A DNA stretch of 43,845 bases from Lachnospiraceae bacterium (GCA_017520425.1 JAFXFO010000039.1:1-43845), one strand, 5' to 3'. Shown: positions 24,466 through 32,766, counted from the first letter of the stretch. Numbers and translations are program-made. Notes: a model not told the origin generated them from the letters alone.

Positions 24466-24504
24466 GGTATGAATGTCGGTGAATACAAATGGATTATTAA
24501 GAAA

Positions 24505-24543
24505 CACTCTCAGGTGGAAACTTGAGAGTGTTTTTGGTATAAT
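24505..24543 (+). terminator. Terminator fused to an extended -10 promoter (copy C)
   Basis: CACTCTCA (24505-24512) pairs with TGAGAGTG (24523-24530), then TTTTT and TGGTATAAT (24535-24543). The T-tract plus extended -10 junction is the same as in copy A. The next ATG is 34 bases downstream, so this element likely ends one transcript and starts the next. Confidence 0.75.
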
Positions 24544-24577
24544 GGAATTTAGATTTATAAAGTAAGAAGGTGTATAA

Positions 24578-25732
24578 ATGGGGAAGAATGATTATCAAGA
24601 GGATTTAGAATATTTATATTCAGCATTACTAAAACATCCGGTAATCATAGTGGATGAGAAGAAAAAAACAGAGTTAGAAACTTTGTATCTGACCAAACAG
24701 GAAACTGTATGCGATTACGACAGTTTTATTGATGTAGCAACGGAACTAACAAGCTTTTTCCAAGATGGTCATACAAATATCGAGATTCCTTATACATCTA
24801 CGGATTTATGCTTGCATATGAAATGTTGCTGGGGTGGAGAGAACGGTGAAGAATTGATTCTTGAGAAGGCATATGAAGATATTCAGGAACATTCACGAAT
24901 CATGTGTGTGGAGGGAAGGACCGTTGAAGAAATAGTAGTGGTGCTTGCAGAAAGAATACCCCACGAAAATCTCTATTTGGTAAAGAGTAGAATGGTACAG
25001 TATCCTTATCAGAATTATCATATTTTCAGCGAAATGAATTTGAAAAGATTGTTTGGATACAAGGAAAGTTATACCGTTACTTTTGCGGTAGATGGTAAAT
25101 TGATAAAGAAAGATATTCTCCTGATGCCATATGATGGTTTCTTGGAATTTATTCCGGATGATGAATTTCTTACATATAAAATTGTTGGTGATACGGCTAT
25201 TATGCATTTGAATACTTGCATTTGCAATGAGGAATATAAGCGGACATTAAGAGAGTTAGCTTATATCTGTAATACGCAGAATATTAATACTTTTGTCTTG
25301 GACTTGAGTGAAAATATGGGTGGAGATTCTTCTGTTATTGACGAATTTATTAAGTATACTAGTATAAAAAAATACTGTCGGTATGAGATGGTAGATTTTT
25401 CTTCCGGGGAGGCAAGAAAGATAACAAGCCGAGAGGCCGTGGTGGAGAATCAGCAGACCGATTTCTTGTTGCCTGAAGAGATTTACTGTAAGGTTTCATA
25501 CAACACTTTTAGCAGTGCCAGGACATTTGCAGTTACCTTGAAGGATAATGGGATAGCGACTATTTGCGGAACTCCAACCGGTGGTAAACCTAATTCATAT
25601 GGTATGCCTAAGAAAATGACCATGCCGAAAACGAATACTCGCTTCAGAGTATCTAGGGCTAATTTTTTACGGCCGGATACTAGTGGTGATGATGAAATTA
25701 CTTTAATGCCGGAAATTCATAGGAATTTATAG
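24578..25732 (+). CDS. S41 (tail-specific protease) family-like protein
   Basis: The C-terminal half has the S41 layout. FVLDLSENMGGDSSVIDEF is a variant of the DLRxNxGG strand, and SYNTFSSARTFAVTLKDNG is the nucleophile turn with serine, followed by ICGTPTGGKPNSYG. The N-terminal half (FFQDGHTNIEIP) also fits S41 proteins that lack a PDZ domain. There is no signal peptide or membrane anchor, while most relatives are exported, so a cytoplasmic location is likely. The catalytic lysine of the Ser-Lys dyad cannot be placed with certainty. GAAGGTG before the ATG and the extended -10 of copy C upstream give it its own expression unit. Confidence 0.75.
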   Translation: MGKNDYQEDLEYLYSALLKHPVIIVDEKKKTELETLYLTKQETVCDYDSFIDVATELTSFFQDGHTNIEIPYTSTDLCLHMKCCWGGENGEELILEKAYEDIQEHSRIMCVEGRTVEEIVVVLAERIPHENLYLVKSRMVQYPYQNYHIFSEMNLKRLFGYKESYTVTFAVDGKLIKKDILLMPYDGFLEFIPDDEFLTYKIVGDTAIMHLNTCICNEEYKRTLRELAYICNTQNINTFVLDLSENMGGDSSVIDEFIKYTSIKKYCRYEMVDFSSGEARKITSREAVVENQQTDFLLPEEIYCKVSYNTFSSARTFAVTLKDNGIATICGTPTGGKPNSYGMPKKMTMPKTNTRFRVSRANFLRPDTSGDDEITLMPEIHRNL

Positions 25733-25739
25733 AAACTCA

Positions 25740-25799
25740 TTGATAATTCGGTCTCTATATGATAAGATAAAAACGAACATGTGTTTGCTTTGCAAAGCT
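25740..25799 (+). promoter_or_regulatory. Promoter and palindrome before the RidA gene
   Basis: TTGATA (25740-25745), a 17-base spacer and TAAGAT (25763-25768) form a plausible promoter. GCTTTGCAAAGC (25788-25799) is a perfect 12-base palindrome in the expected leader, 22 bases before the ATG. Confidence 0.5.
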
Positions 25800-25821
25800 G
25801 TATATTATGGAGGACTGAAAG

Positions 25822-26190
25822 ATGAGTGGAATTGAAAGATTTGATGTAAGTGAAAACTGGGCACATACGGGGATTATTAAGGCTGGTGATTTCTACTTTT
25901 TGAGCTACTGCGTTGGCAATATAGGACAACCTGTAGAAGCCCAGATAAACGGAGCAATTGACCAGATGGAATATAGACTAAAATTAGTTGGGTTAAGTCT
26001 TGAACATGTAGTTCAAATGGATTGCCTATTTAGAGATGTGTGGAATATTCCAATAATGGAAAAAGTTATTAAGGAACGTTTTAACGGAAAATATCCGGTT
26101 AGAAAATCGATTCAAACTAATTTTGCACATCATGGCGGAGAGAACGGTTTGCAATTTCAATTGGATGGAATTGCGTACGCGGGGAAATAG
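25822..26190 (+). CDS. RidA/YjgF family protein
   Basis: RidA proteins hydrolyse reactive imine and enamine intermediates, such as those released by PLP enzymes, to ketoacids. The 122-residue product shows the chorismate-mutase-like fold pattern: GDFYFLSYCVGNIGQPVEAQINGAIDQM early on and YPVRKSIQTNF, with the substrate arginine, in the last third. The usual C-terminal glutamate near VEIEAIA is replaced by FQLDGIAYAG, which would alter the canonical active site, so it may be one of the non-archetypal subfamilies. GGAGG precedes the ATG. It is the first of a run of closely spaced plus-strand genes. Confidence 0.8.
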   Translation: MSGIERFDVSENWAHTGIIKAGDFYFLSYCVGNIGQPVEAQINGAIDQMEYRLKLVGLSLEHVVQMDCLFRDVWNIPIMEKVIKERFNGKYPVRKSIQTNFAHHGGENGLQFQLDGIAYAGK

Positions 26191-26217
26191 AAGAATTAAT
26201 AGCAGGAGGTATTACTT

Positions 26218-26703
26218 ATGGCAGTTACGATTAAAGAAGTGAAAAGAGAAAGTTGTCCGGCAACGAGATTGATAGGGAAAAAGTACGAGCAGGGCCCTAA
26301 TTGGGGTGAATGGTGGGAGAACGATTGGTTTTCTGTTTTGGAGAAGAATCAACCACTTCCCATAAATGGTGATGCTTACATCGGAGCAGTACATATTGTA
26401 AACGGAATGCCAGAATTTTGGATTGGAATGTTCTTTCCGGTAGATACTGAAGTTCCCAATGGATTTGATTTTGTAGATATTGAAGCGTTGGACTATGCTG
26501 TATGCTATCTGTATGATAAAGAAGGCAGTGGCGATTTCTATACAATGGAAACTCACGACATGTGTTTGGAAGAGCTGAAAACACTTGGATTAAAACGCAA
26601 GGAAGATGATTGGTGTTTTGAAAGATATAATTGTCCACGATTTACGACACCGGACGAGAAGGGTAATGTTATCTTGGATTATGGGATTTCGATAGAGGGG
26701 TAA
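26218..26703 (+). CDS. GyrI-like / effector-binding domain protein
   Basis: This 161-residue protein looks like a stand-alone SOUL/GyrI-like ligand-binding domain, as found at the end of AraC- and MerR-type regulators. It starts IKEVKRESCPATRLIGKKYE and has the paired pattern with WGEWWENDWFSVLE and AYIGAVHIVNGMPEFWIGMF. There is no DNA-binding domain. Such proteins bind or degrade toxic small molecules or inhibit gyrase. A GCAGGAGG site lies 7-8 bases before the ATG. The identification is by pattern and is moderate. Confidence 0.7.
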   Translation: MAVTIKEVKRESCPATRLIGKKYEQGPNWGEWWENDWFSVLEKNQPLPINGDAYIGAVHIVNGMPEFWIGMFFPVDTEVPNGFDFVDIEALDYAVCYLYDKEGSGDFYTMETHDMCLEELKTLGLKRKEDDWCFERYNCPRFTTPDEKGNVILDYGISIEG

Positions 26704-26714
26704 TTAGTTATATT

Positions 26715-27170
26715 ATGGTTATGGAACAAAGGCTATATATAGGATTTAGAGGAAAAAACAACGCATCTTCCACTTTGGTAAGATACTTGTCTAAGAATCC
26801 ATATTTATTGACGAATTCTTTTGGCGGAGTAAAGCAGGATATTGAAAATTTGGCAGATTATTATGAATATGTAATGATGTTTGGAGTAGATAAGAATCTA
26901 AAGAATTCAGTCAGAATTGAAAGGGTTGCTGAAAGAGAAGGGATTTGTTTGTTATCTGATTTAGATTTGGATGAAATATCAAAACGTTTTGATACAGCTG
27001 GAGTGAAGAATTGTATATCTAATATTCCGACACATTATTTATGTAATGAAGCATATTGGTTTTCTTTGCAAAAATTTAAGGGAAAAGCTGTGTTTATTCA
27101 TATTCCGACAATAAGGAATATAGGTGATGATTTTTTTGAGAGAATAGGAGCGGCAATAGGTTGCCTGTAA
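26715..27170 (+). CDS. Short pyroglutamyl-peptidase-like (C15) protein
   Basis: The sequence can be aligned by eye to pyroglutamyl peptidase I. YEYVMMFGVDKN ... VRIERVAERE corresponds to the strand with the catalytic Glu (about E69). THYLCNEAYWFSLQKF corresponds to GTYLCN with the catalytic Cys (about C110). GKAVFIHIP holds the catalytic His (about H129). The triad is therefore complete, but at 151 residues it is about 60 shorter than typical enzymes, mainly at the N-terminus and in loops. The substrate may differ from classic N-terminal pyroglutamate. It starts 11 bases after the previous stop with only a distant GAGGGG, so the exact start (26715 or 26721) is uncertain. Confidence 0.6.
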   Translation: MVMEQRLYIGFRGKNNASSTLVRYLSKNPYLLTNSFGGVKQDIENLADYYEYVMMFGVDKNLKNSVRIERVAEREGICLLSDLDLDEISKRFDTAGVKNCISNIPTHYLCNEAYWFSLQKFKGKAVFIHIPTIRNIGDDFFERIGAAIGCL

Positions 27171-27235
27171 CCAGAGTAGACACAAGTCAGAAATAATTAT
27201 TTAATAGTATATTAGACGAGGAAAGGATGTGAATT

Positions 27236-28036
27236 ATGGGTAAACTTAATGTTGATGGCACAGAGATACAGGTATTGCAAATTGAAGAAGATGATTACAT
27301 TTCTTTAACGGATATGGTTCGAAAAATAGATAATGGACCGGCATTGATTGAGAAGTGGCTTAGAAACAAAAATACAATTGAATTTCTTGGTATTTGGGAA
27401 GAAATGTATAACGAGGATTTTGATACTAATGCCTATGATGAAATTATGCAGGAGGCCGGACTTAATCGTTTTATTATGTCTGTAAAACAGTGGGTAACAA
27501 GAACCAACTCTAAAGGTATTGTGGCTAAGGCTGGCAGATATGGCGGAACATATGCTTATAAGGATATTGCATTTGAATTTGCAAGCTGGGTGTCTCCACA
27601 ATTTAAACTGTATCTGATTAAGGAATTTGAACGATTAAAAAAAGAAGAACAGGCATTGTTGGGATGGAGTGCAAAAAGAGAACTTGCAAAAATTAATTAC
27701 CGTATACATACAGATTCTATAAAAACAAACCTAATCCCAATAGAACTTACTCCACAGCAAACATCCGTTATATATGCATCTGAGGCAGATGTATTAAATA
27801 TGGCATTGTTCGGAATGACAGCAAAACAATGGCGTGAGAATTATCCTGACAAAAAGGGAAATATAAGGGATTATGCGAGTATTAATGAATTAATTTGCCT
27901 TTCAAATATGGAAAATATTAATGCAGTATTAATTGAGGATGGATTAAGTCAGAAAGAACGATTAATAAAGATGAATAAGATTGCGATACATCAGATGTCT
28001 ATTTTGGAAACACAGACAACGACAGTACTAAAATAG
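27236..28036 (+). CDS. KilA-N domain protein
   Basis: The N-terminal 110 residues fit the KilA-N domain of phages and large DNA viruses: DDYISLTDMVRKIDNGPALIE, the WLRNKNTIEFLGIWEEMYN element, and AKAGRYGGTYAYKDIAFEFASW with VSPQFKLYLIKEFERL. The C-terminal part (ASEADVLNMALFGMTAKQWR ... LSQKERLIKMNKIAIHQM) is a common tail for this group in Firmicutes. KilA-N proteins bind nucleic acid and often sit in prophages or mobile islands. A perfect 32-base palindrome begins directly after its stop codon and may be its binding site. It has a GAGGAAAGG site before the ATG. Confidence 0.88.
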   Translation: MGKLNVDGTEIQVLQIEEDDYISLTDMVRKIDNGPALIEKWLRNKNTIEFLGIWEEMYNEDFDTNAYDEIMQEAGLNRFIMSVKQWVTRTNSKGIVAKAGRYGGTYAYKDIAFEFASWVSPQFKLYLIKEFERLKKEEQALLGWSAKRELAKINYRIHTDSIKTNLIPIELTPQQTSVIYASEADVLNMALFGMTAKQWRENYPDKKGNIRDYASINELICLSNMENINAVLIEDGLSQKERLIKMNKIAIHQMSILETQTTTVLK

Positions 28037-28068
28037 TTTTAATTCCCCCGAATTCGGGGGAATTAAAA
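28037..28068. promoter_or_regulatory. Perfect 32-base palindrome after the KilA-N gene
   Basis: The half-site TTTTAATTCCCCCGAA (28037-28052) is followed by its exact reverse complement (28053-28068). It starts one base after the stop codon. As RNA it would form a very stable stem but with A rather than U residues after it, so it is not an ordinary plus-strand terminator. It could be a protein operator or an mRNA end structure. Confidence 0.8.
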
Positions 28069-28111
28069 TCATAGAGATACTGATTCACGGAATGAGGAGG
28101 TATGTTGATAG

Positions 28112-28807
28112 ATGCCTTACATTAATATGATAAAATCTTTTGATGAATTTTGTGATAAATTATTAGATAGTGGATTCTCAATGGGTGGTAGTAATGCCAA
28201 AGGTATTTATGCGATTATTCCTTTTGACTGGAAGACTTCTATTCCAGACTGTCCCATAGCCTGGCACACAGGAGATCCGGATACAGACCCTTGGGAGTGG
28301 AGAATGCGGGTATTAGAGGAACGGGATGATATTGCTTATGGGAAGGTTTTCTTTGGTGCCGGCGGATACATTACTAAGGAATGGTATCCCTATTTCATGG
28401 CAGTTCGCAGACAAGGATTCACTTTTGAAGAGTGGTATTATGAAGGTAAAGCAGGACTACTGGAGAAAAAGATTTATGAAGCCATAGAACAAAGTGAGCA
28501 TATGGCACTTCATGAATTGAAAAGCGAATGTGGTATTACAAAGGAAACTTCCGGGCAATTCGACAGAGCACTTACTAATCTGCAAAAAAATCTGTTTATT
28601 ACTATGTGCGGAAGAAAGCAAAAGGTAAGCAGTTCGGGCAAACCATACGGCTGGAATAGTACAGTGTTTACTACCGTGGAGAATTTCTGGGGTGAGGATA
28701 TGACAATGGATATACCTAAGGACGAGGCGTATGAAATAATAAGAAAGCGTATTATTTTATTAAATCCGGAAGCGAAAGAAAAAGATATTAAGAAGTTTAT
28801 TGGTTAA
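28112..28807 (+). CDS. AlkZ-related winged-helix protein
   Basis: The 231-residue product resembles the small proteins of Clostridia annotated as AlkZ-related, which share pieces with the winged-helix DNA glycosylase AlkZ/YcaQ. Supporting parts are the aromatic WHTGDPDTDPWEWRMRVLEE and AYGKVFFGAGGYITKEWYPYF segments and a winged-helix-like MALHELKSECGITKETSGQF followed by ALTNLQKNLFITMCGRK. It lacks most of the glycosylase core, so a repair activity is not shown. GAGGAGG lies about 12 bases before the ATG. The family name is from memory of similar sequences and is moderate. Confidence 0.55.
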   Translation: MPYINMIKSFDEFCDKLLDSGFSMGGSNAKGIYAIIPFDWKTSIPDCPIAWHTGDPDTDPWEWRMRVLEERDDIAYGKVFFGAGGYITKEWYPYFMAVRRQGFTFEEWYYEGKAGLLEKKIYEAIEQSEHMALHELKSECGITKETSGQFDRALTNLQKNLFITMCGRKQKVSSSGKPYGWNSTVFTTVENFWGEDMTMDIPKDEAYEIIRKRIILLNPEAKEKDIKKFIG

Positions 28808-28913
28808 TAAATGCGAGATTGTGAGGAGAGCAATGCCAATGTAGAGGTATTGTGCGTAACGCTGTTATAAGTATGTGGATTATATTTCTGTAAGGAGAAA
28901 GGACTAAAGCAAT

Positions 28914-29762
28914 ATGGAGCATAAAGAGGGGAAATGGGCAACTCAGATTCTGGAAGCACGACACGAAGATGGAATGTGGGGTGTTTTTCATACATTGAGC
29001 TGTCCGGTAAAAGGAAGACCGATTACTACAGAACAAGCAATTCGAAGGTTGCACCGTCTGGGGTATACAATAGAAGATAAAGTGATTAAGAATGTGGTAG
29101 AACGTATGGTGTTGTGTATCACAGACCGGCAAAAGATAGATAATTATTTTGAGAAAACTCATGATTGGCAGTTGTTTGAGAAATTGATGCTTTCTGCATG
29201 GATTCGTATTTTTGAACCACAGAATCCATATGCTTTGGAGGTGGCACGAGGATGGGCAGATATCGTAGAAAAGGCGTTTGCGAGCGGTACATATTATCGG
29301 GAAGATGATATAGAGGCTTTTACACAACAACATGGAAGAAAACCGCGAAGTGGGTTTGAAACAGGGTTTGGCATGTTTTATCATGCAGTATTACTTCAAG
29401 GTGTGCTTACGCCAAAGACAGAGAGTATGTTTTTTGATTATTATCTGTCAAAACCCGATGGTATGTATTATATCTATGATAAACCATTAAATCAGTTACC
29501 TGAAGAGTTTTCATCCAAGGCAGCCAGTTGTTATCTAGCTGCTATGGAAGTACTGGCGGGATATGGAGCTGCAAAAGAAAAACTTTCCTTTGTTGTAGAA
29601 TGGTTGAATAATAACAAGGATGAGAATGGTCAATGGGACTTTGGACCGAAAGCGAATGATGGTGTCTATTTTCCTCTTTCTGATTCATGGAGAAAAGCAG
29701 AGGATAGAAAGAGGGATTGTACTGAGCGTGTAAATAGATTTTTGAAGCGTTTATCAATATGA
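28914..29762 (+). CDS. Alpha-toroid-like protein with QW-type repeats
   Basis: No catalytic family can be assigned. The 282-residue sequence is mostly helical. Short WG and QWDFG segments at both ends (HEDGMWGVFHTLS near the start, NKDENGQWDFGPKANDG near the end) are spaced as in alpha/alpha-toroid proteins such as prenyltransferases, squalene cyclases and related repair-associated hypothetical proteins. The DxDD motif of cyclases is not seen. AAGGAGAAAGG lies ahead of the ATG. It is the only member of its kind in the run and ends 30 bases before a methyltransferase. Confidence 0.5.
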   Translation: MEHKEGKWATQILEARHEDGMWGVFHTLSCPVKGRPITTEQAIRRLHRLGYTIEDKVIKNVVERMVLCITDRQKIDNYFEKTHDWQLFEKLMLSAWIRIFEPQNPYALEVARGWADIVEKAFASGTYYREDDIEAFTQQHGRKPRSGFETGFGMFYHAVLLQGVLTPKTESMFFDYYLSKPDGMYYIYDKPLNQLPEEFSSKAASCYLAAMEVLAGYGAAKEKLSFVVEWLNNNKDENGQWDFGPKANDGVYFPLSDSWRKAEDRKRDCTERVNRFLKRLSI

Positions 29763-29792
29763 GTTTAAGGAACAAGACTGAGGGGATTAGAT

Positions 29793-30653
29793 ATGTCTGC
29801 ATGGAATGATAAGCTTGAGTTTTTGAAAAGTATTCGAAAAGATTGGTGCAACAGTGACTACATAGAGTTTTTGATTCAGAAAGTATGGCGAATTGAGAAA
29901 CCTGTAAATGTAGTCGATTTCGGGTGTGGGTATGGATATCTTTGTGATTTGCTGATGCCGTTACTTCCAAAAGGAAGTACATATACAGGAATTGATAATA
30001 GTGAAAAGCTATTGGAGGCGGCAAGAGAGCATTTAGAAAAATATGAGTTTAATGTAAAACTGATTAATGCAGATTTGCGAGAATATGTTCCGGTAGAAAA
30101 ATATGATTTGGCAGTTTGCAATGCGGTTTTACGACATATTCCCAATCCGAAAGAGATTTTGAAAAAGATGATAGACTCCGTTATTGAAAATGGCATGATA
30201 GCTTGTTTTGAAGTCGATAGGCCTATTGAAGAAGCAGGACTTTTTTGTAGTGCTATAGATAATTATTCGCTTGGGCAAGCTGAGTATTATCGTAAGATAT
30301 GTGAATATGAGTACAATAATGGCGGACGCGATTATCGTACAGGAATTAAGATACCCCAATTTATGCAGGAATTAGGCCTAAACAATGTGGGCATAAGAAT
30401 GAATGACAGTGTGAAATTTGTAAGTCCTACTATGGAGGAATACGAGGAAAAACGTAAGATTTTTGCTCAGAGCAAGGGGTATTATGAGGTACTTGAGAAC
30501 GCAGAGGGAGTATCCCCGCTTGTTTCGGTTCTGACAAAAGAAGAACAGGAGCAATTTTTTGAAAACCAGCGAAAGATAGCTTCAACAGTAGTTTGTGGAA
30601 ATGGCTATTTAATACAGGCACCATGTGTGCTGATTTCTTACGGATGGAAATAG
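29793..30653 (+). CDS. Class I SAM-dependent methyltransferase
   Basis: The Rossmann-type SAM site is clear: VNVVDFGCGYGYLCDLL (motif I, about residues 36-52), the acidic residue in YTGIDNSEKLLEAAREHL (motif II), and DLAVCNAVLRHIPNPKEILKKM (motif IV region). The last 110 residues form a lid or substrate domain with no obvious relative. Small-molecule methylation is likely. The substrate is unknown. It sits in the plus-strand run between the toroid-like gene and a GNAT gene, with GAGGGG before the ATG. Confidence 0.88.
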   Translation: MSAWNDKLEFLKSIRKDWCNSDYIEFLIQKVWRIEKPVNVVDFGCGYGYLCDLLMPLLPKGSTYTGIDNSEKLLEAAREHLEKYEFNVKLINADLREYVPVEKYDLAVCNAVLRHIPNPKEILKKMIDSVIENGMIACFEVDRPIEEAGLFCSAIDNYSLGQAEYYRKICEYEYNNGGRDYRTGIKIPQFMQELGLNNVGIRMNDSVKFVSPTMEEYEEKRKIFAQSKGYYEVLENAEGVSPLVSVLTKEEQEQFFENQRKIASTVVCGNGYLIQAPCVLISYGWK

Positions 30654-30754
30654 AAATATTAATTTGAACATGGAACATTAAAAGTAGGAAGTCCGTAGAG
30701 TTATAATACAGAGCAACTGTTTTTTGAGAATTCGATTTTGGGAGAACATCATTA

Positions 30755-31342
30755 ATGAAAACAATTAGTATAAAACCGTTAACGCCTGAATTGAACAAGG
30801 ACTATCTTGATTTCTTTGATAATCGTGCGTTTACGGACGATAATCCAAATGGTCCATGCTATTGCACCTCACCGAATCAAGACGAAGAAGAAATTAAGCA
30901 AATGGTTGGTGAATTTAGACTATTTGGTGTAAAGGATACAGTTCGTAAATATGCAGTAAAAATGCTAGAGGAAAATAAAATAAGCGGATACTTGGCTTAC
31001 GACGGAGAAATATCTATTGGTTGGTGTAATGCGGCAGATATGGAAAGTTATGTGGGATTTGTTCCGCAGTTCGCAAGGGAAAAGATTTGTGGGAAAACTA
31101 TTTCCATTGTTTGCTTTGAGATTGCACCGGAGTATCGTGGAAGGGGCATAGCATCAGCATTTATTGATAAGGTTTGTGAGGATGCAAAATCTAAAGGATA
31201 TGTTGCTGTTGAAGGCTATGCTAATCTTTCAGATGTACGTAATGACTTTGATTATCAAGGTCCTATTCGACTTTATCAAAAAGCGGGATTTGTTGAAGCG
31301 GCAAGGGAAAATGGTCAGGTGATAATGCGAAAAATATTATAA
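30755..31342 (+). CDS. GNAT family N-acetyltransferase
   Basis: The 195-residue protein has a clear acetyl-CoA loop (APEYRGRGIASAFIDKVCED, Q/RxxGxG/A form) and the downstream strand-helix with RLYQKAGFVEA. The N-terminal 60 residues (FFDNRAFTDDNPNGPCYCTS) are those of the subgroup that follows a small-molecule or peptide substrate rather than ribosomal proteins. The substrate cannot be named. TGGGAG stands before the ATG at 30755. It differs clearly from the GNAT at 162. Confidence 0.88.
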   Translation: MKTISIKPLTPELNKDYLDFFDNRAFTDDNPNGPCYCTSPNQDEEEIKQMVGEFRLFGVKDTVRKYAVKMLEENKISGYLAYDGEISIGWCNAADMESYVGFVPQFAREKICGKTISIVCFEIAPEYRGRGIASAFIDKVCEDAKSKGYVAVEGYANLSDVRNDFDYQGPIRLYQKAGFVEAARENGQVIMRKIL

Positions 31343-31368
31343 GCTGAAAATGATGAGGAGATATAGCA

Positions 31369-31428
31369 ATGACAATAGCTGAGATCAAGAGGTGTTTAAA
31401 ATGTATCATACATATGTCATGGGAATAG
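31369..31428 (+). pseudogene. Vestigial start of a YjbR-like gene
   Basis: A strong GAGGAG site precedes an ATG opening MTIAEIKRCLK, which closely matches the start of the YjbR gene at 31763 (MTIEEIKEYCKN). The frame then loses homology and stops after 19 codons. I read it as a leftover 5' end, created when the 117-residue gene entered or when the YjbR start was duplicated. Confidence 0.45.
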
Positions 31429-31754
31429 ATAATAGTATTTTTGATTTGGCGAAGCATGGCTTTTTGATTCGGGAAGATGGAAATAATTACACGGTATCCT
31501 TTCCTGAGTCGAAAGCTGAACTATGGGAAGACTTTATAAAAGAACATTTGGAAATTGAATACTGGAATGAATATTTAACAGAGGACAAAGTCATATTCAT
31601 ATTTCATTTAGAGAATGGATTTAAGAGGTATGAAGTTAATAATTATACCAATGATGAAGTATTAAGCTTGTGTGAAAAATTATGCGATTGTAAGTTTGAA
31701 TCAATTAAGAAAATGCTGTCGGATAATTCGTTCTATAAAACAATTATCAAGTAG
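31401..31754 (+). CDS. Small protein of unknown function
   Basis: The 117-residue product (MYHTYVMGIDNSIFDLAKHG ...) is acidic and soluble, with no signal peptide and no family I recognise. AGAGGT at 31388-31393 supports the ATG at 31401, inside the reading frame that extends three codons further upstream. It overlaps the vestigial YjbR-like start in another frame and ends 8 bases before the intact YjbR gene, so it appears co-transcribed with it. Confidence 0.6.
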   Translation: MYHTYVMGIDNSIFDLAKHGFLIREDGNNYTVSFPESKAELWEDFIKEHLEIEYWNEYLTEDKVIFIFHLENGFKRYEVNNYTNDEVLSLCEKLCDCKFESIKKMLSDNSFYKTIIK

Positions 31755-31762
31755 GTTAAGAT

Positions 31763-32152
31763 ATGACGATTGAAGAAATAAAGGAATATTGCAAAAACAA
31801 GCATAAAGTTACGGAAGAATTTCCTTTTGGGGATGTCCCCATATGTTATAAATTGGGTGGTAAAATATTTGCCCAGATTTATCCATATGAGCATGATAAG
31901 AAGATTACTTTGAAATGTACTGCTGAAGTCGGGCAGTTTTATAGAATGGTGTATCCGGATAAAGTGGTCAGAGGATATCACTGTCCGCCCATTCAACAGC
32001 CATATTGGAATACCATATATTTAGATGATTTTCCGGACGATGAATTGTTGAATATGATAGATTTAGCGTATGATACGGTTTTTGCAAAACTTAGTAAGAA
32101 AGAGCAGAAAAGGATAAGGGAAGATGAAGATTTTATATGGTACCACCAATAA
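31763..32152 (+). CDS. MmcQ/YjbR family protein
   Basis: The 129-residue protein has the typical YjbR pattern: an opening MTIEEIKEYCKNKHKVTEEFPFG, then KIFAQIYPYEHDKKITLKC, GQFYRMVYPDKVVRGYHCP, and WNTIYLDDFPDDELLNMIDLAYD before the end. The fold resembles a DNA-binding CyaY-like domain, but the role is unknown. It overlaps the following HAM1-like gene by 29 bases, implying translational coupling. Confidence 0.88.
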   Translation: MTIEEIKEYCKNKHKVTEEFPFGDVPICYKLGGKIFAQIYPYEHDKKITLKCTAEVGQFYRMVYPDKVVRGYHCPPIQQPYWNTIYLDDFPDDELLNMIDLAYDTVFAKLSKKEQKRIREDEDFIWYHQ

Positions 32153-32735
32153 AGGAAAATTACAAGCAATGAAAACAGCACTGGAATCGTTTGATATAGA
32201 ACTTATTGGTCTGGGGGATATAGATAGTGAGCTTCCGTGTATAAATGAAAATGGTAAAACCCCTTTAGAGAATGCTGAAATTAAGGCTAAAGCATATTAT
32301 AAAGCATTTCATATGCCGGTGTTTTCTTGCGATAGTGGTTTGTATTTTGATGAATTACAGGAGGAAGAACAACCGGGACTTTATGTCAGACGAATCAATG
32401 ATAAGGAACTAACAGATGATGAAATGATACAATACTATGCAGCTTTAGCAGAACGCCATGGAGGAAGAATAACCGGACGTTACAGAAATGCTATCTATTT
32501 TATTTTGGATGAAAATCACCATTATTCCAGCATGGATATGTCAATTGCTACAGAACCTTTTATTTTGGTTACAGAGCCCCATGAGAAACGAGTAGAAGGG
32601 TTTCCACTGGATTCCTTGTCAATCGATATTGCAACCGGAAAGTATTACTATGACTTGGAAGTAAAGGATGTAAGCACCTCTGTGGATGATGGAGTAAGGG
32701 AGTTTTTTGCGTCTATTTTTCAGAATGATAAGTAA
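32124..32735 (+). CDS. Non-canonical purine NTP pyrophosphatase-like (HAM1/RdgB family)
   Basis: Members remove inosine and xanthosine triphosphates from the nucleotide pool. The start KILYGTTNKGKLQAMKTALE matches the SH/TGNxGKxxE opening, FSCDSGLYFDEL replaces the usual ADDSGLxVDAL, and the KTPLENAEIKAKAYY helix is present. The C-terminal region (FPLDSLSIDIATGKYYYDLE) diverges from the normal GYDP.F.P.G..T.AEM..EEK segment. So the protein is a divergent member and its substrate may be different. The length of 203 residues is normal. It overlaps the YjbR gene by 29 bases. Confidence 0.85.
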   Translation: MKILYGTTNKGKLQAMKTALESFDIELIGLGDIDSELPCINENGKTPLENAEIKAKAYYKAFHMPVFSCDSGLYFDELQEEEQPGLYVRRINDKELTDDEMIQYYAALAERHGGRITGRYRNAIYFILDENHHYSSMDMSIATEPFILVTEPHEKRVEGFPLDSLSIDIATGKYYYDLEVKDVSTSVDDGVREFFASIFQNDK

Positions 32736-32766
32736 TGGTTTTATTGTGAAATGAAGGAGAATAATT

